Positions 37,995 to 45,993 of a stretch of 64,000 nt of DNA are shown here, piece by piece; position 1 is the stretch's first letter, and each line of letters begins with the position of its first letter. Source of the stretch: an uncultured Acetobacteraceae bacterium. GTDB lineage: Bacteria > Pseudomonadota > Alphaproteobacteria > Acetobacterales > Acetobacteraceae. The position numbers and the translations under genes are program-made. Below the pieces are notes generated by a model. It was not told where the DNA came from and did no database searches. It saw nothing but the letters and a program-made list of their open reading frames with translations. The stretch spans positions 26,037 to 90,036 of the forward strand of contig CAITUP010000141.1 in NCBI GenBank assembly GCA_903895595.1. The letters run 5' to 3'.

Positions 37995-38066
37995 GGATGA
38001 TCCGGCGGGCGATTGATACCGGCAAACACATGCCCTACCCATGCGGGAAACAGTAGGGCTACCCCC

Positions 38067-38939
38067 ATGAAAATCGGCGTATTCTCCACCTTCATGTCCC
38101 CGCTCGCGACCCCCGGGATGATCCGCGACTTCGGCCGTCAGGCCGAGGATATCGGCCTCGAGTCCATCTGGATGGGGGAGCATGTCGCGCTGTTCGACAA
38201 GAACACCTATGGCTATCCCAGCTCCAAGGACGGGCGGATTCCGGTGCCGGCCGGCGGCGGGATGCTGGATATCACGGCCACCTTCGGCTTCCTCGCCGCC
38301 GCGACGACGAAGCTGCGTTTGGGCACCGGTGTTGCGTTGGTGCCCCAGCGCAACCCGATCTACACCGCCAAGGAAATGTGTACTCTGGACTGGCTCACGG
38401 AAGGGCGCATCGATTTCGGCATCGGCGTCGGCTGGAACAAGGAAGAAGTGGAGGCCTGCGGCTACCGCTGGGAAGATCGCGGCGCTCGTTGCGATGAGTT
38501 TCTGGAGGTCATGCGCCGCCTGTGGACCGAACCCGTGGTCGATTTCGCCGGCAAATGGGTGAAGTTCGAGACGCTGCGCATGGACCCCAAGCCGATCCAG
38601 AAGCCGCATATCCCCATCATCGTCGGCGGCTACGCGGATGCCGCCTTTCGCCGAGCGGTGCGGTTCGGCGCGGGCTGGTATGGGTTCAATCGCGACCCAG
38701 CCGGCACCAAGGCGATGCTGGCGCGTCTGGACGCGGCGTTCGAGAAAGCCGGACGCACGCGCGGCCCGGAGTTCGAGATCATTATCACCCCGCCCGCGTC
38801 CATGCCGCTGGATGAGATGGAGGCATACGCTGGCATGGGCGTGCACCGGCTGATCGTGAACCTCGGCAGCCAGCGGCCGGAACGGGTGGGACCCCGGATG
38901 CAGGAGATCGGGGGGTTGGTGAAGCGATTGGGGGGCTGA
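38067..38939 (+). CDS. LLM-class F420-dependent oxidoreductase
   Basis: 290 residues. The protein starts MKIGVFSTFMSPLATPGMIR; LRLGTGVALVPQRNPIYTAK, GRIDFGIGVGWNKEE and HIPIIVGGYADAAFRRAV are the typical barrel strands of the F420-type LLM subfamily (TIGR03619-like). It is likely an F420H2-dependent reductase. It stands alone, upstream of the glucose-6-phosphate dehydrogenase-like gene. The 272 nt after its stop hold no gene that I can support. Confidence 0.85.
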   Translation: MKIGVFSTFMSPLATPGMIRDFGRQAEDIGLESIWMGEHVALFDKNTYGYPSSKDGRIPVPAGGGMLDITATFGFLAAATTKLRLGTGVALVPQRNPIYTAKEMCTLDWLTEGRIDFGIGVGWNKEEVEACGYRWEDRGARCDEFLEVMRRLWTEPVVDFAGKWVKFETLRMDPKPIQKPHIPIIVGGYADAAFRRAVRFGAGWYGFNRDPAGTKAMLARLDAAFEKAGRTRGPEFEIIITPPASMPLDEMEAYAGMGVHRLIVNLGSQRPERVGPRMQEIGGLVKRLGG

Positions 38940-39211
38940 CCGCGTTGCCGCCTCAGGGGGACGACGCCGATGCCATCCGGCAATGCGGTCAAATCGGCCG
39001 CCGCCTACCCCATCTCCACGGATGGCCCGCAACATGACGGGACCGCGGCGGCACGGCGCGACGACGCGATTTCCCCATAGCGGGTCTGCTCTGCCGGTCG
39101 CTCACCCGATACCAGCCCTGTCCCCCAGGGACGATAACCGGCGACACCCCCGATTGCCGCCGCGCGGCCCCGGCGGTAGCTTGACCCCCTGCTCAGGAGG
39201 GAGACCCCATC

Positions 39212-40216
39212 ATGCTCAAGCTTGGATACAAGGCGTCGGCCGAACAGTTCGCGCCGAAACCGCTGCTGGACTTTTCGGTGTTGGCCGAACAATGCGGCTT
39301 TGATTCGGTCTTCATCAGCGACCATTTTCAGCCCTGGAAACACACCGACGCGCATGCGCCGTCCGCTTTGGCATGGATGGGCGCGCTCGGCGCTTCCACG
39401 TCTCGTGTCGTAATGGGCACGTCGGTGTTGACGCCGACCTTCCGCTATCACCCCTCCGTCGTCGCGCAGGTGTTCGGCACGCTCGGGTCCATGTTCCCGG
39501 GACGCGTGATTCTGGGCGTCGGCACCGGTGAGGCACTGAACGAAGTCCCCGCCATGGGCATCAAATGGCCGGAAACCAAGGAACGCTTCGCTCGTCTGCG
39601 CGAGGCTCTGACCCTGATCCGCCGCTTGTGGACCGAGGAACGCCTGTCGTTCGAGGGTGAGTTCTACAAGACCGAAAACGCCACCATCTACGACAAGCCC
39701 TCGACTCCGGTGCCCATCTACGTCGCGGGTGCTGGGCCGCAGGTGGCGAAATACGCGGGCCGGATGGCGGATGGGTTCATCTGCACCTCGGGTAAGGCGT
39801 GGAAGCTGTATAATGAGACGCTGCTGCCGAACGTCGAGGAAGGCCTGAAGCTGTCGTCCAAGCCGAAGCCCAACTACGACCGCATGATCGAGATGAAGGT
39901 GTCCTTCGACACCGACAAGGACCGAGCGTTGCAGGACACCCGTCATTGGGCGGCGCTGGCGCTGACGCCGGAAGAAAAGGCCAACACCGAAGACGCCGCG
40001 GAAATGGAACGCCTCGCCGACGCGCTGCCGATCGAGCGTGCCGCCAGCCGCTGGATCGTGTCCAACGACCCGGACGAGCATATCGAGAAGATCAAGCCAT
40101 ACATCGAGATGGGCTTCCGTCACCTCGTGTTCCACGCCCCCGGCCCGGATCAGGCGCGCTTCCTGAAGCTGTATGGGGAGCAGGTGCTGCCCAAGCTGCG
40201 TCAGAAGTTCGATTGA
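39212..40216 (+). CDS. fgd: F420-dependent glucose-6-phosphate dehydrogenase
   Basis: 334 residues. From memory of the mycobacterial enzyme, the resemblance is strong throughout: KLGYKASAEQFAP, SDHFQPWKHTDAHAP, GTSVLTPTFRYHP, GVGTGEALNE, GFICTSGK, LPIERAASRWIVSNDPDE and HLVFHAPGPDQARFL. Residues that hold the sugar phosphate in that enzyme (Lys in TSGK, Lys in LTPEEK, Arg in SRWIV) are conserved here. It should oxidise glucose-6-phosphate and reduce F420 to F420H2, feeding the luciferase-like enzymes nearby. GGAGGGAG precedes the ATG. The cofEDC operon follows after a repeat element. Confidence 0.88.
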   Translation: MLKLGYKASAEQFAPKPLLDFSVLAEQCGFDSVFISDHFQPWKHTDAHAPSALAWMGALGASTSRVVMGTSVLTPTFRYHPSVVAQVFGTLGSMFPGRVILGVGTGEALNEVPAMGIKWPETKERFARLREALTLIRRLWTEERLSFEGEFYKTENATIYDKPSTPVPIYVAGAGPQVAKYAGRMADGFICTSGKAWKLYNETLLPNVEEGLKLSSKPKPNYDRMIEMKVSFDTDKDRALQDTRHWAALALTPEEKANTEDAAEMERLADALPIERAASRWIVSNDPDEHIEKIKPYIEMGFRHLVFHAPGPDQARFLKLYGEQVLPKLRQKFD

Positions 40217-40222
40217 TTTACA

Positions 40223-40329
40223 CCGTCATGGTCGGGCTTGACCCGACCATCTCTCCATTGGGTAGCACCTCATATGCTTGCAGCGCCTCGTTTCGCAGGG
40301 GATGGTCGGGTTAAGCCCGACCATGACGG
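40223..40329. repeat. REP-like inverted repeat pair (copy 2)
   Basis: Two palindromic units face each other: CCGTCATGGTCGGGCTTGAC...CATC at 40223-40251 and GATGGTCGGGTTAAGCCCGA...GACGG at 40301-40329. Each is itself a hairpin (ATGGTCGGG/CCCGACCAT), and the pair forms a larger inverted repeat. The right unit ends 3 nt before the GTG of cofE. Confidence 0.75.
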
Positions 40330-40332
40330 GTT

Positions 40333-41100
40333 GTGAGTAATCGCCTGGAACTCTTCGCCATCCCGGACTTCCCCATGGTCCGGGAGGGCGACAATCTGCC
40401 CGCTTTGATCGCGGACGGCTTGGCGCGTGCCGGGCTGGAGCTGCGCGAGCGCGATGTCGTCGTGCTGGCGCAGAAGATCGTGTCGAAGGCCGAGGGCCGC
40501 AGCGTCGATCTCGCTTCCGTCGTACCGACGCCGGAAGCCGAGAAGCTGGCGAAGGAGGTCGGTAAGGACCCGGCCATCGTGCAGGTCGTGCTGTCGGATT
40601 CCGTGAAGGTTGTCCGCAGCCGCCCCAATCTGATGATCATGCAGCATCGCCTGGGCTTCGTGATGGCGAACGCCGGGGTGGATCAGTCCAACGTCGCGCC
40701 ATCCGACGGCATTCATCGCGCGCTGCTGCTGCCGCTCGACCCCGACGGGTCCGCCGAGGCGATTCGCGCCGAACTGGCCGGCCGGTTCGGGGTGAAGCTG
40801 GGTGTCGTCATCAGCGACAGTTTCGGACGTCCCTGGCGCCGGGGCACCGCCGGAGTCGCCATCGGTTGCGCCGGGCTGCCGTCGTTCATCGATCTGCGGG
40901 GCCAACCCGATCTGTTCGGGCGCATCCTGGAAGTCAGTATCATCGGGTTCGCCGACGAAATCGCCGCCGCGGCCTCGCTGCTGCAAGGGCAGGCGGCCGA
41001 GGGCCAGCCCGTCGTCGTGATCCGCGGCCTGACATGGACCGCGCCGGAAGCGCCCGTTTCAGACCTTGTACGCCCGCCGGAAGAGGATTTGTTCCAGTGA
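40333..41100 (+). CDS. cofE: Coenzyme F420:L-glutamate ligase
   Basis: 255 residues, the single-domain form, not fused to a nitroreductase as in FbiB. It adds L-glutamate residues to F420-0, using GTP. Family segments include LRERDVVVLAQKIVSKAEGR, MANAGVDQSNV and VVISDSFGRPWRRGTAGVAIG. GTG 40333 is the start that keeps the native N-terminus; no Shine-Dalgarno is seen because a repeat unit abuts it. Its TGA overlaps the GTG of cofD (GTGA). Confidence 0.93.
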   Translation: MSNRLELFAIPDFPMVREGDNLPALIADGLARAGLELRERDVVVLAQKIVSKAEGRSVDLASVVPTPEAEKLAKEVGKDPAIVQVVLSDSVKVVRSRPNLMIMQHRLGFVMANAGVDQSNVAPSDGIHRALLLPLDPDGSAEAIRAELAGRFGVKLGVVISDSFGRPWRRGTAGVAIGCAGLPSFIDLRGQPDLFGRILEVSIIGFADEIAAAASLLQGQAAEGQPVVVIRGLTWTAPEAPVSDLVRPPEEDLFQ

Positions 41101-42035
41101 TCATCGCGCTTTCCGGCGGGGTCGGCGGCGCCAAGCTCGCCCTCGGCCTGTCCCGCATCCTGCCGCCCGAGGACCTTTTGGTTGTCGTCAATACCGGCGA
41201 CGATTTCGAGCATCTGGGCCTGTCGATCTCCCCCGACATCGACACGGTCACCTACACCTTGGCTGGTCTGGCGAACCGGGAATTCGGCTGGGGCCGCCAC
41301 GACGAAACCTGGTCGTTCATGGAAACCATGGAAGCCCTGGGCGGCGACACTTGGTTCCGGCTGGGCGATCGCGACGTGGCGCTGCATGCCGTCCGCACCA
41401 TGCGGCTGCGCGCCGGAGAATCCCTGTCGGCGGTCACGGCCGATATCTGCAAGCGGCTGGGCATCGGGTCGGCGGTCATTCCCATGACAGACGACCGCGT
41501 GCGGACTCGGTTGCTGACGGATGCCGGCTGGCTCGATTTCCAGGATTATTTCGTCAATCGCCGCTGCGAGCCAGTGGTGAAGGAACTGGCGTTCGAGGGC
41601 GCGGCGAAGGCGACTCCGCATCCCACCTTCATGGCGGCGCTGGCCGACCCGAAATTGCAGGGCGTGGTAATCTGCCCGTCCAACCCGTTCATCAGCGTCG
41701 AACCCATCCTGGCGATCCCCGGCGTGCGGGACGCGCTGGTGGCGTGCAAGGCGCCGGTCATCGCGGTGTCGCCGATCATCGCCGGCCGCGCGGTCAAAGG
41801 CCCGACGGCGAAGATGATGACCGAGCTGGGGCTGGACCCGAGCGCCGGATCGGTCGCGCATCGCTACGCCGATTTGCTGGACGGCTACGTCATCGATCAC
41901 GCCGACATGGCGGAAGTCGTTTCCATCGATGCCCGCGTCACGTTGGCCCAAACCATGATGACGACCATCGAGGACCGGGTGGCCCTGGCGCGCATCGTGC
42001 TGGATGCCGCCGCGATGTTACGGCGCCGCAAGTGA
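41097..42035 (+). CDS. cofD: 2-phospho-L-lactate transferase (CofD/FbiA)
   Basis: 312 residues from GTG 41097. It joins the phospho-organic acid of a guanosine-activated donor to FO, giving F420-0 or its dehydro form. The start IIALSGGVGGAKLALGLSRI is the family hallmark, followed by VVVNTGDDFEHLGLSISPDI and CPSNPFISVEPILAIPG. It overlaps cofE and cofC by GTGA, so all three are translated together. Confidence 0.95.
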   Translation: MIIALSGGVGGAKLALGLSRILPPEDLLVVVNTGDDFEHLGLSISPDIDTVTYTLAGLANREFGWGRHDETWSFMETMEALGGDTWFRLGDRDVALHAVRTMRLRAGESLSAVTADICKRLGIGSAVIPMTDDRVRTRLLTDAGWLDFQDYFVNRRCEPVVKELAFEGAAKATPHPTFMAALADPKLQGVVICPSNPFISVEPILAIPGVRDALVACKAPVIAVSPIIAGRAVKGPTAKMMTELGLDPSAGSVAHRYADLLDGYVIDHADMAEVVSIDARVTLAQTMMTTIEDRVALARIVLDAAAMLRRRK

Positions 42036-42676
42036 CGCGTGTTTTCGCCTGTGTCCCGGTGAAGGCGTTCACCGGCGCGAAACAGCGCCTGTCGGTGTTT
42101 TTGTCCCCCGTGCAACGGGAAGTTCTGGCCGCGACGATGCTGGAGGATGTGCTGGCGGCGTTGGCCGGCGCGACAAGGCTGGCCGGCATTCTGGTCAACA
42201 CCGTCGATCCGCGGGCCGCCGCTTTGGCGGAACGTTATGGCGCGCGCGTCGTCACCGACGGCGCCCTGGACGGGCACACCGGCGCGGTGATGGGTATGGC
42301 TCGGGTGTTGGCGCACGAGGGCGATGCCGCGCTGCTGACCATGCCCGGCGATATTCCCCGGGTGACGTCGGCCGAGGTCGATACCGTGGTTTCGTCTTGC
42401 CGCGACGCGCCGTCCTTCACGATTGTTCCGGCGCACGACGAACTGGGATCGAACGCGGTGCTGTGCAATCCCGCCGGATCGGTGCCGTTGCGGTTCGGCG
42501 ACGACAGTTATTTTCCGCATCTCGCCGCCGCTCGGCACTGTGGGATCGAACCGACCATCGTGCGGCTGCCAGGCATCGGGCTGGATATCGACCACCCCGT
42601 CGATCTGCGCGCCTTCCTGCGCGCACCGCGCAAGCCGACGCGGACGCTGGCGCTGCTGGAGACGTTCGGGCTTTAA
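42032..42676 (+). CDS. cofC: 2-phospho-L-lactate guanylyltransferase (CofC/FbiD)
   Basis: 214 residues from GTG 42032. It activates a three-carbon phospho acid with GTP for CofD. The nucleotidyltransferase pattern VPVKAFTGAKQRLS, the MPGDIPRVTS acidic motif and DIDHPVDL are present. Bacterial homologues can use phosphoenolpyruvate, 3-phosphoglycerate or phospholactate; the sequence alone does not say which. Its last 4 nt overlap the convergent CoA-transferase gene. Confidence 0.92.
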   Translation: MTRVFACVPVKAFTGAKQRLSVFLSPVQREVLAATMLEDVLAALAGATRLAGILVNTVDPRAAALAERYGARVVTDGALDGHTGAVMGMARVLAHEGDAALLTMPGDIPRVTSAEVDTVVSSCRDAPSFTIVPAHDELGSNAVLCNPAGSVPLRFGDDSYFPHLAAARHCGIEPTIVRLPGIGLDIDHPVDLRAFLRAPRKPTRTLALLETFGL

Positions 42677-43881
42677 AGCGCGCCCCCAGCCCGCAGCGCG
42701 GCGATTTCCTCCACCGAATATCCGGCTTCGCGCAGAATTTCGTCGGAATGTTCGCCTTTACCCGGCGGCGGCGCTGTGATCGCTGGCCCGTCCGCCCCGG
42801 CGGTAAAGCCCGAGGCGACCAGCCCGATCTCCCGGTCCACCCCAGCCGCACCGGACACCCGACCGATCGTCGCGCGGTGCGCGACCTGCGGATGAGTCAC
42901 GACCTCGGCGATGGTGCGGATCGCGGAGCCGGGGACGCCTTCCTCATTCAAGCGCTTTTCCCAGTGATGGGCCGTGTTTTTCGCGAACGACTTCGCCAGC
43001 TCGGGGCGGATCGTGTCGTAATGTTCGCGGCGCCCGTCCACCGTCGCGAAACGAGGATCGGCGCCAAGATCGGGGCGTTCGATCGCTTTGACGATGCCGG
43101 CCCATTGCTTGTCGGTCATGGCGCTGAGCAAAATACCGCCACCGCCTTCCGTTTCGAACGATCCCGTGGTCGGCAGCCGCACCACCGAGCCGTTGCCGAC
43201 CAGCGCCGGGACCGTCCCGACGTTCAGATAACCGCTGACCAAAGGCGCCATCAGCGCCAGCGAGGTATCCAGCATCGACACGTCCAGATGCTGGCCCTCC
43301 CCGGTGGTCGCTTTGCGATACAGCGCTCCGGCAATGGCGAAGGCTGCCATGACGGCGGTGCCGAGGTCCACCACGGTGAAACCCACGCGGGTCGGGCCGT
43401 TTTCCGGGTATCCCGTCACCGACATCATCCCGGACACCGCCTGAATGGCACCGTCGTAGGCCGGCGCCTTGGACGACGGGCCGGTTTGGCCGTAGCCAGA
43501 GACCGAACAATAGATCAGGTCGGGCTTGATTGCCTTCATCGCCTCATACCCGAAGCCGAGGCGGTCGATCACGCCCGGCCGGAAGTTCTGCACCACGACG
43601 TCGGCGTTCTTGACCAACCGAGCGACGACTTCGAAAGCGCGCGGGTGTTTGAGGTCGAGCGTCAAAGACCGCTTGTTGGCATTCATGGCCAGGAAGAACG
43701 GCGGCATGCCGGCCTGGCCAATGTCGTTGTCGGCGCCGATGCCGCGGCACTGGTCGCCGGCGCCGGGTTCCTCGATCTTGATCACATCCGCGCCCAGCAG
43801 CCCGAGCTGCATGGTCGCGAACGGACCGGCGAACACCTGGGAAAAATCGACGATCCGAACGCCGGCGAAAGCCTGGGTCAT
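42673..43881 (-). CDS. CaiB/BaiF family CoA-transferase
   Basis: 402 residues. FAGVRIVDFSQVFAGPFATM, GADVIKIEEPGAGDQCRGIG and NANKRSLTLDLKHPRAFEVV are diagnostic. The catalytic Asp is likely in APAYDGAIQAVSG. A complete second CoA-transferase, distinct from that at 34514. It is convergent with cofC and separated from the amidohydrolase by a repeat pair. Confidence 0.9.
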   Translation of the reverse strand: MTQAFAGVRIVDFSQVFAGPFATMQLGLLGADVIKIEEPGAGDQCRGIGADNDIGQAGMPPFFLAMNANKRSLTLDLKHPRAFEVVARLVKNADVVVQNFRPGVIDRLGFGYEAMKAIKPDLIYCSVSGYGQTGPSSKAPAYDGAIQAVSGMMSVTGYPENGPTRVGFTVVDLGTAVMAAFAIAGALYRKATTGEGQHLDVSMLDTSLALMAPLVSGYLNVGTVPALVGNGSVVRLPTTGSFETEGGGGILLSAMTDKQWAGIVKAIERPDLGADPRFATVDGRREHYDTIRPELAKSFAKNTAHHWEKRLNEEGVPGSAIRTIAEVVTHPQVAHRATIGRVSGAAGVDREIGLVASGFTAGADGPAITAPPPGKGEHSDEILREAGYSVEEIAALRAGGAL

Positions 43882-43926
43882 GGTGAGGTGCCTCGGTGGA
43901 GAAGAGCAGGACGGCGCGATAGCCCC

Positions 43927-44003
43927 CCGTCATGGTCGGGCCTGACCCGACCATCTCAGGCCAAGTGGATAAAGATGGTTGGGCCTGACCCGACCATGAC
44001 GCG
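43927..44003. repeat. REP-like inverted repeat pair (copy 3)
   Basis: CCGTCATGGTCGGGCCTGAC...CATCT at 43927-43956 and AGATGGTTGGGCCTGACCCG...GACGCG at 43973-44003 bracket a short spacer. The same core as the unit at 40223. It lies between the CoA-transferase and amidohydrolase genes on the minus strand. Confidence 0.75.
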
Positions 44004-44014
44004 TGTTCGCGGCG

Positions 44015-45091
44015 TCAGGGAGCGATCATCCGGTAAACCCGAGCGGCGGTGCCGCTGTACAGCGCCTTCTTTTCAGCCGCCGACGCCCCGGCCGTAATCC
44101 GCTTGAACGCGTTCCACAGCTCGGTGTAGCCGCCGGACTGTTTGTCGGGCGGGAAGTTGCTTTCGAACATGCAGCGGTCGACGCCGAAGGCCTCGATGCA
44201 ATGCTCGATGTAAGGGCGCCACGCGGCGGCGAGGTCCTCGGACCCCGGCGGCACGTCGCGTTCGTGGAAATCGAACCCGACGGACACCATCCCGAGGCCG
44301 CCCAGCTTCATCGTCACATTCGGGCATTTCGCCAACTCGGAGATGTTGGCTTTCCAACCGGCGAAAACCTCCTGCCGATGACCGGAATACGGCCCGACGC
44401 CCAGAATGCCGCCGACATGGTTCAGGATGATCGACGTACCCGGGAAGGAACGAGCGAGATCGATCGCGTCGGGCAGCTGCGGATGGTACTGCCAGGATTC
44501 GAAGCTCAGGCCCAACGGCGCCAACTGAGCGAAACCCTCGCGGAATTTTGGGTCCATGACTTGGTGCAAAGCGACCTTGCGGGAGGCATAGTCGCTGACC
44601 GCCGGATGCTCATCCCAGGCGACGCCGTGGCGCATGCCGCGCAACCGGCCGCCGGCGGCGACGATTTCCGCTTCCATCAGCTCGCGGACGTTCGCGGCCC
44701 CCAGGGTCAGGTCGCCGCCGCCGATGATGACCTCGGCCACGCGGCAGGGGCCGAAGCCGCCGGAGGCGCTCATCGCCGCGAGGCCGGTGACAAACTCGAC
44801 TTCCCCCAGCGCCGCCATGTGGCGCGGGCCTTCCTTGCGATACATCGCCCGGCATTCCAGGAAGACGGTCGAGACAATGTTATGTCCGCCGGCGATGTCG
44901 GACAGGATTCCCGGCAGGAGGTAGGTGCCGCGGCCCGGCGAGTCCCAGAAGTGATGGTGCGGGTCGATGATGGGGAGATCGGGTTCGAGCGCGGCCTCGG
45001 TCGGGCGCTTGGCGAGCCAAGCGGCGAGGGAGGCGTCGTCCCGGACGTGGGAGCCGACATAGGGGCCTTTGGCATCGGCGACGTTGGCCAT
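44015..45091 (-). CDS. Amidohydrolase-2 family metal-dependent hydrolase
   Basis: 358 residues. The N-terminal metal motif PIIDPHHHFWDSPG and downstream LNHVGGILG and FESNFPPDKQSGGYTELWN belong to the TIM-barrel amidohydrolase-2 family (lactonases and decarboxylases such as 2-pyrone-4,6-dicarboxylate lactonase relatives). It likely hydrolyses a lactone or decarboxylates an acid in the same catabolic context as the CoA-transferases. The exact substrate is unknown. Confidence 0.88.
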   Translation of the reverse strand: MANVADAKGPYVGSHVRDDASLAAWLAKRPTEAALEPDLPIIDPHHHFWDSPGRGTYLLPGILSDIAGGHNIVSTVFLECRAMYRKEGPRHMAALGEVEFVTGLAAMSASGGFGPCRVAEVIIGGGDLTLGAANVRELMEAEIVAAGGRLRGMRHGVAWDEHPAVSDYASRKVALHQVMDPKFREGFAQLAPLGLSFESWQYHPQLPDAIDLARSFPGTSIILNHVGGILGVGPYSGHRQEVFAGWKANISELAKCPNVTMKLGGLGMVSVGFDFHERDVPPGSEDLAAAWRPYIEHCIEAFGVDRCMFESNFPPDKQSGGYTELWNAFKRITAGASAAEKKALYSGTAARVYRMIAP

Positions 45092-45445
45092 GGTTGTTTC
45101 CTCTGTTGGTGGTTGGCGGTGTTTTAGCCCGGATTGGGGCTGGGGGCGAGAGGTCGGCCGGCTTACAGGCGGTCGGGTCGGGCGAGCGGGGGATAGGCTC
45201 CTTCCAACGCGGCGAGGTCAGGCCGCGGACCGGACCTCGCCGCGATAGCGGCGGGACCATCCGCTCCGGCACCTCGAACGCCGCCGCGTTCAACATCAGC
45301 GCGATCGTCGCACTGGCAATCCCAGTACCGCCCGATCAGCATCATGGTGAACCCCCGCAGCCGACCGGCGAAAAACCGCGCCGCCAAACTTGACGCGCGG
45401 TACCGCCGTTCCAATATCCCGCCGCTTAATTGGAAAGCCCATTGC
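45092..45445. other. Intergenic region, possible gene remnant
   Basis: 354 nt between divergent genes. It must hold the promoters of the amidohydrolase and the small protein at 45446. On the minus strand a frame beginning TMMLIGRYWDCQ recalls the start of glutathione-S-transferase-like proteins but soon loses all likeness. I treat it as a possible remnant only. Confidence 0.3.
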
Positions 45446-45862
45446 ATGACCAAGACATTCCTGGACGACGATTCCGACTCCGTCCGCTACATTTTGAAAT
45501 CCACCGCCGCGGCCTCCGGGACGACGGACCTCGAAGCCATTCGGGCGGAAATGGCCGTTTACGCGCCCCGCGATAGCGTCGAAGCCCACCTCGCCGGCCA
45601 GATCGTCATGATGAAGCACGCGATTGTCCAACTGACGAAGATCGCGCAGGAGCCGCATGTCGAGGAACGCGATGCCGCCCGAGCACGCCGCACTGCCGCG
45701 GGAATGGAGCGGGCGATCCGCTCGACGGAGAAGCGGCTGGCAAAGCTGGCCCTGCGTTCGGACCCCGAGGGCGCCCCGCCGGCGCTGCCCCCAGCCCCGG
45801 TGGTGCCGCTGAAAGAGCGGTTGAAGCTGCATTTGGTCGAAGGCAACGCATCCATACATTGA
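45446..45862 (+). CDS. Hypothetical protein, helical
   Basis: 138 residues from ATG 45446; upstream in-frame codons have no coding character. The sequence is charged and mostly helical (HLAGQIVMMKHAIVQLTKIA, ERDAARARRTAAGMERAIRS) with a Pro-rich linker (PPALPPAPVVPLKERLKLH) near the end. No family is recognised and no signal peptide is seen. Codon use agrees with the neighbours, so it is probably real. Confidence 0.6.
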   Translation: MTKTFLDDDSDSVRYILKSTAAASGTTDLEAIRAEMAVYAPRDSVEAHLAGQIVMMKHAIVQLTKIAQEPHVEERDAARARRTAAGMERAIRSTEKRLAKLALRSDPEGAPPALPPAPVVPLKERLKLHLVEGNASIH

Positions 45863-45889
45863 CCGGCCTGCCGTTCTCCATCCACCCAC

Positions 45890-45921
45890 CCGTCATGGTC
45901 GGGTCAGGCACGACCATGACG
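45890..45921. repeat. REP-like palindrome (copy 4, single unit)
   Basis: CCCGTCATGGTCGGGTCAGG...CGACCATGACG forms one hairpin with the same core as the other copies but without a facing partner. It sits between the small hypothetical gene and lysS. Confidence 0.7.
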
Positions 45922-45993
45922 ATGAAGGGCCGACGGGCGCCATAATGCGCTCGGCTGTTGACCGGCGCCCCGCCGCTCCATAGCTTCCGCCGC

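Noticed and set aside
45163..45453. Minus-strand frame starting like a glutathione S-transferase (TMMLIGRYWDCQ)
   Set aside because: The likeness covers about ten residues and then vanishes; too weak for a pseudogene call.
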